A DNA stretch of 64,000 nt from Chitinophagaceae bacterium (GTDB lineage: Bacteria > Bacteroidota > Bacteroidia > Chitinophagales > Chitinophagaceae): positions 62,001 to 126,000 of the forward strand of contig JADKAJ010000011.1 of NCBI GenBank assembly GCA_016719165.1, given 5' to 3'. Below are positions 25,184-38,220 of the stretch, in pieces. The notes below the pieces were generated by a model that saw only the letters and a program-made list of their open reading frames with translations, did no database searches and was not told the origin of the DNA. Each line of letters opens with the position of its first letter. Within the stretch, counting starts at the first letter, position 1. Position numbers and translations under genes: made by a program.

Positions 25184-26704
25184 ATGAAAAAAAAATATTT
25201 TTACCCGGTTGTAGCTATAACGATTTTCGGTTTGCTATTTTCCTGTACTTCCCCTAAAAAAACGGTAAGTGACCAGACATCAAGCCAACAATTTCCTAAA
25301 GCATTAGCTGAATTCAGGGCAGCATGGGTTGCTACCGTTGCCAATATCAACTGGCCGAGTAAACCCGGTTTAAGTACTGATGAACAAAAAAAGGAAGCCA
25401 TCGAACTGCTTGATTTTTTACAGCAACATCATTTCAATGCAGTTATATTACAGGTAAGACCACAATGTGACGCTTTATACAAAAGCGATCTGGAACCCTG
25501 GTCGTATTACCTGACCGGGAAACAGGGACAAGCTCCCTTTCCCTATTATGATCCACTTGAATTCTGGACGGAAGCTGCACATGACCGTGGAATTGAAATG
25601 CATGTATGGTTAAATCCATACCGGGCACATCATAAAGATGGAAAGGAAATAACAGAACATTCCATTATTAAAAAACGTCCTGAACTGGCCCTTTATCTAA
25701 AAGAAGGTTACTGGTGGCTTGACCCGGCCCAAAAAGGAACGCAGGATCATTCAACTGCTGTGGTAATGGACCTTGTTAAGCGGTACGATATTGATGGTGT
25801 TCATTTTGATGACTACTTTTATCCATACCCATCTTATAATTTGGGTGCCGATTTCCCCGATTCTGTCAGTTGGAATGCTTACCAGCAAAGTGGTGGTAAA
25901 TTATCGAGGGGGGATTGGCGGCGTGAAGCAGTCAATGTATTCATTGAGAATTTGTACAAAAAAATAAAAGCTGTAAAGCCATTTGTGAAATTTGGCTTAA
26001 GTCCATTTGGTATCTGGCGGCCGGGTTATCCTGAATCAGTAGCAGGCTTCGATCAATATGAACAATTGTATGCCGATGCCAAACTGTGGTTGAATAAAGG
26101 ATGGATCGATTATTTTACCCCGCAATTGTATTGGCCCATCAACCGGCAAAATGCCAGTTTCCCGGTACTACTGGGCTGGTGGGCCGGAGAAAATACCATG
26201 AAAAGGCATTTGTGGCCTGGTATGAGTGTGGGCAGGGATACCAGTATAAGATCAGTCAATGAAACACTGAACCAGATCATGATCACAAGAGGAATGGTTC
26301 CTGAAAGTAAAGGAGCTGTACACTGGAGTATTTCTTCTGTTACTAAAAACCCTAACCTGGCAAAAGCATTGTTAGAAAGTACCTATAAGAACCAGGCTAT
26401 TGTTCCTGCAAGTCCCTGGCTGGATAATAAAGCTCCGGATGCCCCCAAAGTTTCTACCTCCAAAACAGATAAAATAACCATCAGCTGGAGTCATCCGGAT
26501 GAAAGAGATGTATTCAGATGGGTGGTGTATTTTAAATATGGCAATAACTGGAATTATACTATCCTCAACAGAAATGAGAGATCTTTTACTTTAAACCCTG
26601 GAACAGAAGTAAACAAAAAAATAGTTGATTTGAAAGAGGTTGCCATAACTGCAGTTGATCGAACCGGAAATGAAAGTGCCAGAAATCAAATCACTATTAA
26701 TTAA
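25184..26704 (+). CDS. Glycosyl-hydrolase-like 10 (GHL10/YngK, DUF187) lipoprotein
   Basis: The 506-residue protein has a lipoprotein signal (ITIFGLLFSC), a TIM-barrel GHL10 domain (~40-410: EFRAAWVATVANINWPSK, VILQVRPQCDALYKSDLEPW, MHVWLNPYRAH, IDGVHFDDYFYPYP, YFTPQLYWP) and a C-terminal fibronectin III-like domain (~425-506). The family acts on envelope or polysaccharide glycans, but its chemistry is poorly defined. The DDYFYP acid pair is the likely catalytic region. It stands alone between trmD and the GH109-like gene. Confidence 0.9.
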   Translation: MKKKYFYPVVAITIFGLLFSCTSPKKTVSDQTSSQQFPKALAEFRAAWVATVANINWPSKPGLSTDEQKKEAIELLDFLQQHHFNAVILQVRPQCDALYKSDLEPWSYYLTGKQGQAPFPYYDPLEFWTEAAHDRGIEMHVWLNPYRAHHKDGKEITEHSIIKKRPELALYLKEGYWWLDPAQKGTQDHSTAVVMDLVKRYDIDGVHFDDYFYPYPSYNLGADFPDSVSWNAYQQSGGKLSRGDWRREAVNVFIENLYKKIKAVKPFVKFGLSPFGIWRPGYPESVAGFDQYEQLYADAKLWLNKGWIDYFTPQLYWPINRQNASFPVLLGWWAGENTMKRHLWPGMSVGRDTSIRSVNETLNQIMITRGMVPESKGAVHWSISSVTKNPNLAKALLESTYKNQAIVPASPWLDNKAPDAPKVSTSKTDKITISWSHPDERDVFRWVVYFKYGNNWNYTILNRNERSFTLNPGTEVNKKIVDLKEVAITAVDRTGNESARNQITIN

Positions 26705-26753
26705 GAATATTTCTTATCTGCTATAATTTATCATGAACTTGAAGCAATAATAA

Positions 26754-28214
26754 ATGAATGGCCATATGAGTACCAACCGAAGAAACTTTATTCGCCGCAT
26801 AGCCATCGGCAGCGGTGTTTTAGCCACCGGCCTACCTTCCTTTGCCAAAGTAATTGGTGCCAGCGATGAACATATGGAACGTTCAGTTGATTTTGAAAAA
26901 AGCGGGCAACGATTTAATATGTGTGGCTATGCTGCCCCAAAAATCGAAACAGTTCGTATTGGTATAATCGGACTTGGTATGAGGGGTTCTGATGCAGTAG
27001 AAAGACTCAGTTATATTGACGGTGTGGAGATAGTTGCTCTCTGTGATAAATATCCCGACCGGGTGGCGGCATCGCAAAAGACACTGGAAAAAATGGGGCG
27101 ACCCAAAGCCATAGCTTACAGCGGTGAAGAAGGATGGAAGGCTTTATGTGAGAGTAGTGATATTGATTTGGTCTACACACCGACTCCCTGGCACCTGCAT
27201 ACACCTGTTGCGGTTTATGCCATGAAGAATGGTAAACATGCTGCTGTAGAAGTTCCTGCCGGAAAAACCATAGATGAATTATGGGAATTGGTGGAAACAT
27301 CAGAAAAAACTAAGAAGCATTGTATGATGCTGGAGAACTGCTGCTATGACTTCTTTGAACTGCTAACTCTGAACATGGCCAGGCAAGGAATGTTTGGCGA
27401 ACTGGTGCATGCAGAAGGGGCCTATATCCATGACCTTAGCAAAGACTGGAACTTTAATAAAAAAGCTTATGCCGATATGTGGCGGTTGAAAGAAAATATC
27501 GGTCACAATGGAAATCTTTACCCTACTCATGGCCTTGGACCAATTGCTCAATGCCTGAATATCAACCGCGGCGATAAATTTGATCACCTGGTAAGTATGA
27601 GTACCAATGATTTCTCAATGAACAATATAGCAAAGGAACTGGCCGCCAAAGACGATTTTTTTAAAGAATTTGTTGACAGGCCATACCGGGGCAATATGAA
27701 TACAACCCTGATCCGTACCAACAGGGGAAAAACAGTAATGGTACAGCATGATGTTTCAACACTCCGGCCCTATTCAAGAATTCATCTGGTTAGTGGCACC
27801 AAAGGTGCCGCACAAAAATGGCCCGGCCCGCAACGGATAGCTTTTGGGCATAGCTGGCTAAAGCCCGAAGAATTGAAACAATTGGAAGAAAAATATGCTT
27901 TGCCCATCGTAAAACATATTGGCGCTATCGCCAAAGAAGTAGGCGGACATGGAGGCATGGATTTCATCATGGATTGGAGATTGATTGATTGTCTTCGTAA
28001 TGGACTGCCATTGGATCAGGATGTATACGACGCTGCATCCTGGAGTTGCCTGATGCCTTTAAGTGAAAGGTCTGTAGCCAAAAAATCGAGGACGGTTGAT
28101 ATCCCTGATTTCACCCGCGGTGCATGGCAAACCAATAAACCGGTTGACCTTACATTAAATGGTGGAGCCACAACAGGGGTCAGGTCAATAAAACCCGATC
28201 TTAAAATGCAGTAA
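26754..28214 (+). CDS. Gfo/Idh/MocA family oxidoreductase, GH109-like, Tat-exported
   Basis: The 486-residue protein begins with a twin-arginine signal (NRRNFIRRIAIGSGVLATG), then a Rossmann domain (IGIIGLGMRGSDAVE, YTPTPWHLHTPVA, AAVEVPAGKTIDELW) and the C-terminal substrate domain (LENCCYDFFEL.TLNMARQGMFGELVH, GLGPIAQCLNINRGD). The layout resembles GH109 enzymes, which use bound NAD+ to cleave alpha-N-acetylgalactosaminides, but the substrate is not certain. The start at 26754 or 26766 (MSTNRR) leaves the signal intact. Confidence 0.9.
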   Translation: MNGHMSTNRRNFIRRIAIGSGVLATGLPSFAKVIGASDEHMERSVDFEKSGQRFNMCGYAAPKIETVRIGIIGLGMRGSDAVERLSYIDGVEIVALCDKYPDRVAASQKTLEKMGRPKAIAYSGEEGWKALCESSDIDLVYTPTPWHLHTPVAVYAMKNGKHAAVEVPAGKTIDELWELVETSEKTKKHCMMLENCCYDFFELLTLNMARQGMFGELVHAEGAYIHDLSKDWNFNKKAYADMWRLKENIGHNGNLYPTHGLGPIAQCLNINRGDKFDHLVSMSTNDFSMNNIAKELAAKDDFFKEFVDRPYRGNMNTTLIRTNRGKTVMVQHDVSTLRPYSRIHLVSGTKGAAQKWPGPQRIAFGHSWLKPEELKQLEEKYALPIVKHIGAIAKEVGGHGGMDFIMDWRLIDCLRNGLPLDQDVYDAASWSCLMPLSERSVAKKSRTVDIPDFTRGAWQTNKPVDLTLNGGATTGVRSIKPDLKMQ

Positions 28215-28226
28215 GGTGAATTTAAT

Positions 28227-28291
28227 TGATAAAAATCATGCCGTGCGGAATTAAACAAAAAAGCCTTATTAAACAGAATGCTTTAATTTTA
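28227..28291 (+). promoter_or_regulatory. Distal FNR/DNR-like box and -7-like element before the desaturase
   Basis: A perfect box TGATAAAAATCA (28227-28238), identical in core to those of ccoI and ccoS. Its centre (28232.5) is 51.5 bp before the TA of TAATTTTA (28284-28291, one mismatch to TAnnTTTG). That equals the distal-box distance at nos, ccoI and ccoS. The proximal position (28249-28260) is not box-like. The predicted start near 28296 leaves a leader of about 95 nt. Confidence 0.55.
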
Positions 28292-28390
28292 CACTCTCGC
28301 AAATAACCCTATGCATTGAAAACCAAGAGGTTACTATTTTAGAAATACGGATATATTCCCTTTTGGAATTATTTGAATAATTAATTTTCG

Positions 28391-29431
28391 ATGAAGGCAC
28401 TGACAGTAATTACAGACCCCGTTTATGTAGAACCTAAAGAATTTACCGGATACGAAAAATTCTGGTTAAAATATATCAATGACAAAAGAGATCTACCGTT
28501 TATTCATTTGCTAACAGCTATTCATATACTGGTTATTCCTGTTGCCATTTTATTATATACACCGGTATTGCAAAGCTGGTATTGGTGGCTGGTGTACATA
28601 CCTTACTTCTATGTTTCGCAAATGTATTTTAAAGGCCGGTTTGGATTAATGCTGCATTGTATCAGCCATCGCAAACTTTTCAAAAAAGGCTATACCTGGC
28701 TGTATAATTATGTTATCTGGTTTGTTTGCCCTTTTTTTGGGCATACCCCGGAAACTTATTTTGCTCATCATATGGGCATGCACCATGTAGAAAATAATAT
28801 GCTGGACGATGCCAGCAGTACATTACCATACCAGCGGGATAGTATTCGTGGGTTCCTGTCGTATGTGGGTCGCTTTCTGATCCTTGGTTTTGAGGACACT
28901 TTTATGTATTTCTTCAAACGCAAAAGGAAAAAGTTTTACATGCGGCTTACTGCAGGTGAAATATCATTTTACCTTTTTTGTGTGGGAATGAGTTTTGTAA
29001 ATTTTAAAGCCACACTGTTTATTTTCATAATTCCATTTGTTTTTGCAAGAATAGTCATGATGCTCGGTAACTGGGCCCAGCATGCTTTTGTCAACCTTGA
29101 TGACCTGGAAGACAACACGATTAATTGTATTAATACAAAGTATAACCAGATGTGCTGGAATGATGGCTATCATGCTATCCACCATGTACGTCCGGCTATG
29201 CACTATACAGATATTCCCGGTGAATTTCTTAAAACCAAAGACCAGCTCGCAGAAAAAAAAGTATTAGTATTCGATGGGATACATTACCTGCATATTTTTC
29301 TATGGTTAATGACCAAGAGATATGATAAGCTGGCTGACAACCTTGTCAATATTAACAACATGTTTAACAGCAAAGAAGAGGCGATTGATTTAATGAAACA
29401 ACGCACCAGGAAATATAGAATGACCGCATAA
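28391..29431 (+). CDS. Membrane fatty-acid desaturase-type di-iron protein
   Basis: The 346-residue protein has four or more membrane helices and the three His-rich boxes of the desaturase/hydroxylase superfamily: HCISHRKLF, HHMGMHHVENN and HAIHHVRPAMHY. These di-iron enzymes use O2 to desaturate or hydroxylate lipids. The precise substrate is not clear. A box of the nos/cbb3 type lies 51.5 bp before a plausible -7 element, which suggests oxygen- or NO-linked control of membrane lipid composition. A terminator follows. Confidence 0.88.
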   Translation: MKALTVITDPVYVEPKEFTGYEKFWLKYINDKRDLPFIHLLTAIHILVIPVAILLYTPVLQSWYWWLVYIPYFYVSQMYFKGRFGLMLHCISHRKLFKKGYTWLYNYVIWFVCPFFGHTPETYFAHHMGMHHVENNMLDDASSTLPYQRDSIRGFLSYVGRFLILGFEDTFMYFFKRKRKKFYMRLTAGEISFYLFCVGMSFVNFKATLFIFIIPFVFARIVMMLGNWAQHAFVNLDDLEDNTINCINTKYNQMCWNDGYHAIHHVRPAMHYTDIPGEFLKTKDQLAEKKVLVFDGIHYLHIFLWLMTKRYDKLADNLVNINNMFNSKEEAIDLMKQRTRKYRMTA

Positions 29432-29434
29432 TTG

Positions 29435-29458
29435 AAAGGGCTTCCTCTGAAGCCCTTT
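29435..29458 (+). terminator. Rho-independent terminator after the desaturase
   Basis: A 10-bp perfect stem (AAAGGGCTTC at 29435-29444, complement at 29449-29458) has a 4-nt loop and is followed by a T-rich tract. It lies between two converging genes. Confidence 0.9.
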
Positions 29459-29466
29459 CTGATTTT

Positions 29467-32400
29467 TTATTCCATCTCTTTACTAAGTCCGATTACGGGT
29501 AGTGTTTTCTCATGTATCAGTTGGTTCAGTTTCAACAAATCCTCCTCTACTATTTTTTTAAGTTTAGTTAACTCTGCATCGGTTTGAACAGCCAACTCCG
29601 CATAAGCTTCCTTTGCCTGCCTGGATGGTGCTGTGTTTCCTGCTGATGCCGCATTGTAAACACTGGCTAATTTATCATCCAGGCGGATTGGGTAATTCAA
29701 CACATCCTGGCCACTTTTAGCTTTGGTTTGATGTAATGCCTCTTCCACTGCCGTCATTTGTTTATTAATTGTATCAATCTTTTGTTTGATTTCACTCGGA
29801 ATATCCTTACCAATCCGGGCATTGAAATCAGTAAGTTGCTGCCTCACCTCTTTTATATTCTTCATTGCTTTCATCACTTCAGAAAATTTATCCCGCACCG
29901 TCAACAGAAAATTAACCTGCTCCTCATAATCGGCATTTGTTGTTTTATAATTTGGATCACCCAAAATGGCAAAACCAACTTCAACTGAATCTGAACCTGA
30001 TTTAAATTTTGCGAAATATTCACCCGGTGCTGCCTTCGGTCCTCTTACAAATCCATTCCAGAGTATCAACCCTTCCACCCTATCTGCCGGCGGGTAATTC
30101 ATATCCCAGGTAAACTGGTTCATGCCCTTATTGATTTCAATTTTATTTTCTTTTGAATTAGTGGCGAAAGTTTTGATTAACTTTTTATTCTTATCTGAAA
30201 TTTCTACTGTGAGCCTGGTTGAGTCAGTAATATTTTTCAGAAAATAATTCATCACTACTCCATTGGGCGGATTGATTCCCACATTTCGCATCGTTCCGCC
30301 GAAACCGCCAAACCTGCCTGAAGCAGGCATCCTGTAGGCGGGGTTTACAGTAAAAACATGCAGGTTTTTAGTTGTAATGCTTTCATTTCTCTGCTGTACA
30401 ACTGATAAATCATCCAGTATGTAAAGGCTTCTGCCCTGTGTGGCAATAATAAGGTCGTTATTTTTTATAGCCAGGTCTGTAACCGGGGTAACGGGTAAGT
30501 TCAATTGAAACGATTTCCAGTTAGCACCATCGTCATAAGATATATATATTCCGTATTCAGTTCCTGCATATAAGAGACCTTGTCTTTTACGATCGGCTCG
30601 TAGTGCCCTGGTAAAATGTAAAGGAGGAATACTGTTTGTAATCTGTTTCCATGTTTTACCATAATCTTCCGTTTTGAAAATGTATGGCTTGAAATCATCC
30701 AGTTTATAACGGGTACCCACAAAATAAGCAGCTCCTTTTTTGAAAGGATCAGCTTCCACACAATTCCACATCATCCACGGCGGGCAATCTTTAGGTGTAA
30801 CATTTTCCCAGTTCTTCCCCCCATTTTTGCTTACATGAATTAAACCGTCATCACTACCTGACCATAATAAATCTTTCTCATAGGGTGATTCAGCAGCAGT
30901 AAAAACAGTACAATAATATTCAACGGATGTATTATCCTTTGTCACCGGGCCACCACTGGATGCCTGTTTGGTTTTATCGTTGGTCGTAAGGTCAGAAGAA
31001 ATCTGTTCCCAGCTTTTACCTTCATTTTCTGTTACAAATAAATGATTACCTGCCGCATACAACCGTTTCGGGTTATGTGGTGAAAAGAAGATGGGGTAGT
31101 TCCATTGAAACCGGTATTTCGCTGCTTCTGCACCGGCACCCATATTATCAATCGGCCAAACATTGATCAAACGACTCTCTCCGGTCCGATGATCGAGCCG
31201 TTGCAGCATACCCATATAATTTCCGCCGTAGGTGATATCAGGATTTTCTGGATCTGCCACCACATAACCACTTTCACTTCCCGCTGCTGTTTCCATATCT
31301 GCTGCAGTAATGGCAGCACCGTACGTACGGCTCCGGATACGAAAAGCACTGTTATCCTGCTGGCCACCCATAATACGGTAGGGAAATGCATTATCTGTGC
31401 TCAGCCTGTACACCTGTGCGGTGGGTTGGTTTAAATAAGTACTCCAGTTATTACCGGCATCAAAAGTCACCTGTCCGCCTCCATCATCTGCTACGATCAT
31501 CCTGTTACCATCTTCCGGGTCGATCCACAGATCATGATGATCGCCATGTGGTGTGGGGATGCTCCGGAATGTTTTCCCTCCATCTGTACTGATCATAAAA
31601 TTTACATTCGGGCAATACACTTTATTTTCATTTTTTGGATCCACATACACTTTGGTATAGTACCAGGCCCGCTGACGGATATTATTATCACTGCTGGCAA
31701 GAGTCCAGGTTTCACCGGTATCTGTACTTACATACAAACCGCCTTTTTCATTTTCGATCAACGCATATATTTTGTCCGTATTCGAAGGAGCCACCGCCAC
31801 ACCTACTATCCCCCATGTATTTTTAGGTAGCCCTTTCATTGTGGAAATATTAGTCCAGGTTTCACCACCATCAATACTCTTCCATAAACCACTGCCTTCC
31901 CCGCCACTCTCCAATGAAAAAGGAGTACGGATCAACCGCCAGGTACCTGCATAAAAAACAGAAGGGTTACCCGGTTCCATTACCAGGTCACTGCAACCGG
32001 TTTGGTTGTTGATATATAATACCTTTTTCCATGTTTTGCCGCCATCAGTTGTTTTGAAAACTCCTCTTTCCTGATTTGGACCAAACAAATGTCCCATCAC
32101 TGCCACCCATACCACATCAGGGTTTTTAGGATGTATGATGATCCGAATGATATGACGGCCATCCTTCAAACCAATATTCTTCCATGTTCTGCCTCCATCT
32201 TCACTTCGCCACATACCCCCCAAGCCTTCACTTACATTTCCCCGCATCGTATTCTCCCCTTCACCGACATATAAGATCGTTTCATCGGATGGGGCTACCG
32301 CCACTGCACCGATAGACCCTCCAAAATATTTATCTGAAATATTTGTCCAGTTACTTCCACCATCAGCTGTCTTCCAAACACCACCACCGGTGCCTCCGAA

Positions 32401-32604
32401 ATAAAAAGTGGTTTTATTCTTATAACTGCCGGCTACAGCTGCACTACGTCCGCCACGGAAAGGGCCGATTAACCGGTATTTCAAGTTTTTAAAAAGAATT
32501 TCCTCTTTATTTTCAATAACCACCGGAGGAACAAGTTTTGTTTTTTGTGCAGCTAAAATAAATGCAAGACCAATCGTAATTGGAAGAAGAATAGCTTTTC
32601 TCAT
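29467..32604 (-). CDS. Secreted sortilin/VPS10-like BNR-repeat beta-propeller protein
   Basis: The 1045-residue protein has a signal peptide (ILLPITIGLAFILAAQ) and many BNR/sortilin blade motifs of the S-x-D-x-G-x-x-W type (TADGGSNWTNI, SEDGGRTWKNI, TTDGGKTWKKV, SIDGGETWTNI, STDTGETWTLA, SYDDGANWKSF) over residues ~45-720. A C-terminal domain with coiled-coil character follows (~790-1045). The family is widespread in Bacteroidota and often annotated as a VPS10 or glycosyl hydrolase protein; no catalytic residues are evident, so function is open. It is a single-gene unit divergent from ade. Confidence 0.85.
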   Translation of the reverse strand: MRKAILLPITIGLAFILAAQKTKLVPPVVIENKEEILFKNLKYRLIGPFRGGRSAAVAGSYKNKTTFYFGGTGGGVWKTADGGSNWTNISDKYFGGSIGAVAVAPSDETILYVGEGENTMRGNVSEGLGGMWRSEDGGRTWKNIGLKDGRHIIRIIIHPKNPDVVWVAVMGHLFGPNQERGVFKTTDGGKTWKKVLYINNQTGCSDLVMEPGNPSVFYAGTWRLIRTPFSLESGGEGSGLWKSIDGGETWTNISTMKGLPKNTWGIVGVAVAPSNTDKIYALIENEKGGLYVSTDTGETWTLASSDNNIRQRAWYYTKVYVDPKNENKVYCPNVNFMISTDGGKTFRSIPTPHGDHHDLWIDPEDGNRMIVADDGGGQVTFDAGNNWSTYLNQPTAQVYRLSTDNAFPYRIMGGQQDNSAFRIRSRTYGAAITAADMETAAGSESGYVVADPENPDITYGGNYMGMLQRLDHRTGESRLINVWPIDNMGAGAEAAKYRFQWNYPIFFSPHNPKRLYAAGNHLFVTENEGKSWEQISSDLTTNDKTKQASSGGPVTKDNTSVEYYCTVFTAAESPYEKDLLWSGSDDGLIHVSKNGGKNWENVTPKDCPPWMMWNCVEADPFKKGAAYFVGTRYKLDDFKPYIFKTEDYGKTWKQITNSIPPLHFTRALRADRKRQGLLYAGTEYGIYISYDDGANWKSFQLNLPVTPVTDLAIKNNDLIIATQGRSLYILDDLSVVQQRNESITTKNLHVFTVNPAYRMPASGRFGGFGGTMRNVGINPPNGVVMNYFLKNITDSTRLTVEISDKNKKLIKTFATNSKENKIEINKGMNQFTWDMNYPPADRVEGLILWNGFVRGPKAAPGEYFAKFKSGSDSVEVGFAILGDPNYKTTNADYEEQVNFLLTVRDKFSEVMKAMKNIKEVRQQLTDFNARIGKDIPSEIKQKIDTINKQMTAVEEALHQTKAKSGQDVLNYPIRLDDKLASVYNAASAGNTAPSRQAKEAYAELAVQTDAELTKLKKIVEEDLLKLNQLIHEKTLPVIGLSKEME

Positions 32605-32621
32605 AACAGATATGTCAATTT

Positions 32622-32629
32622 TATCTTTG
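32622..32629 (+). promoter_or_regulatory. -7 element TATCTTTG for the adenine deaminase gene
   Basis: A perfect TAnnTTTG match 35 nt before the ATG at 32664; the predicted start is near 32634. Confidence 0.5.
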
Positions 32630-32663
32630 AAGTTACTGATTTACCTTTAACCAAATCCTAAGC

Positions 32664-34295
32664 ATGTCTTCATTTTCTATTAGTGGTAATTTGGTTGACG
32701 TACATCAACAAAGAATTTATCCTGCTGAACTAACTGTTGATAACGGCAAGATTATTTCTATTAAAGAAATTTCTCATTCATCACTCACCACTCCCCACTT
32801 TTTGCTTCCCGGCTTCATCGACAGTCATGTGCATATTGAAAGTTCCATGCTGGTGCCATCTGAGTTTGCCAGGCTGGCCGTAGTGCATGGCACTGTTGCT
32901 ACTGTAAGCGACCCCCATGAAATTGCCAATGTTTGTGGACTGGAAGGTGTGGAGTTTATGATAGAGAATGGAAAAACAGTTCCCTTTAAATTCAATTTTG
33001 GCGCCCCGAGCTGTGTACCCGCTACCACTTTCGAAACGGCAGGTGCAGTACTGGATTCCACTGCCGTAGAAACACTGCTGCGAAGAAAAGAGATAAAATA
33101 TTTGAGTGAGATGATGAATTTTCCTGGCGTATTGTCCAGGGATGAAGAAGTAATGAAGAAGATTGCTGCAGCGCACCGGCTGGGTAAACCTGTAGATGGA
33201 CATGCCCCGGGTCTCAGGGGAGAAAAGGCTAAACAATACATTGATGCCGGTATCTATAGCGACCATGAATGCTTTACAGCTGAGGAAGCATTGGAGAAAT
33301 TACAATACGGAATGAAAATAATTATCCGGGAAGGCAGTGCAGCAAAAAACTTTGAAGCATTAATTGATTTACTGCAGGACTATCCGGACATGATGATGTT
33401 CTGCAGCGATGATAAACATCCGGACAGTTTGGAATCAGGACATATCAACCAGCTATGTGCAAGAGCTGCCGCCAAAAGCATCGATATTTTTAAAATACTG
33501 AAAGCAGCCTGTGTCAATCCTGTTCATCATTACAAATTGGATGTTGGATTATTGAGAGAAGGTGATGCAGCCGATTTTATTGCAGTGAAAGATTTGAAGA
33601 AATTTGAAGTGGTGAAAACAATCATCAATGGTGAATTGGTTGCCGAAAATGGAATCTCCAACATCAAAGCTTCAAAATCAGGGATTGTTAACAATTTTTC
33701 CTGTTCAAAAAAAGAAACTGTCCACTTTGAAATTCCCCTGACCACACATAACTCCCTGCTCCCCGTTATTGAAGCATTAGACGGGCAATTGATCACCAAC
33801 AGACTTTCGCTTGAACCAAAAGTAAAAGATGATAAACTTGTAAGTGATACCGATAGAGATATTCTGAAAATAGTTGTGGTAAACCGTTATAATGACGCCC
33901 CGGTAGCTAAAGCCTTTATTAAAAACTTTGGACTAAAACATGGAGCATTGGCCTCTTCAGTGGCACATGACAGTCATAATATTGTTGCCGTGGGTGCAGA
34001 TGATGAAAGTATCTGTAATGCAGTGAACCTGGTAATCGAACATAGAGGAGGAGTTAGTTTTAGTAATGACGATTTGGAGATGATTGTTCCATTGCCTGTG
34101 GCAGGAATTATGAGTAATGAAGACGGCTATAAGGTTGCAGAACAATACTCGCTGATTGACAAAGCTGTGAAAGAAGCCGGGTCCATCTTAGGGTCACCAT
34201 TTATGACACTCTCTTTTATGGCCCTGCTCGTGATACCGCATCTGAAGTTAAGCGACAAGGGGCTTTTCGATGGCGATGCTTTTTGCTTCGTTTAA
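32664..34295 (+). CDS. ade: Adenine deaminase (Ade family)
   Basis: Ade converts adenine to hypoxanthine in purine salvage. The 543-residue amidohydrolase has metal-ligand motif GFIDSHVHIESSM, then VSDPHEIANV, DGHAPGL, SDHECFT and MFCSDDKHPD, and the C-terminal Ade domain with VAHDSHNIVAVG and a conserved GGVSFSNDD. The length is typical. It is divergent from the sortilin-like gene and forms a single unit. Confidence 0.95.
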   Translation: MSSFSISGNLVDVHQQRIYPAELTVDNGKIISIKEISHSSLTTPHFLLPGFIDSHVHIESSMLVPSEFARLAVVHGTVATVSDPHEIANVCGLEGVEFMIENGKTVPFKFNFGAPSCVPATTFETAGAVLDSTAVETLLRRKEIKYLSEMMNFPGVLSRDEEVMKKIAAAHRLGKPVDGHAPGLRGEKAKQYIDAGIYSDHECFTAEEALEKLQYGMKIIIREGSAAKNFEALIDLLQDYPDMMMFCSDDKHPDSLESGHINQLCARAAAKSIDIFKILKAACVNPVHHYKLDVGLLREGDAADFIAVKDLKKFEVVKTIINGELVAENGISNIKASKSGIVNNFSCSKKETVHFEIPLTTHNSLLPVIEALDGQLITNRLSLEPKVKDDKLVSDTDRDILKIVVVNRYNDAPVAKAFIKNFGLKHGALASSVAHDSHNIVAVGADDESICNAVNLVIEHRGGVSFSNDDLEMIVPLPVAGIMSNEDGYKVAEQYSLIDKAVKEAGSILGSPFMTLSFMALLVIPHLKLSDKGLFDGDAFCFV

Positions 34296-34436
34296 AAACA
34301 CTCGGATTTTCTAAAGTATTGTATTATATTTACTAACGTCGCATTTCTGTCAATCCTTCACCCCTGCGTTTATTGAAAACAACATTATTCTTTCTGACTG
34401 GGAAACCGCTATTGTTTTCAATAATTCATAACTATT

Positions 34437-38220
<3,784 letters not shown>

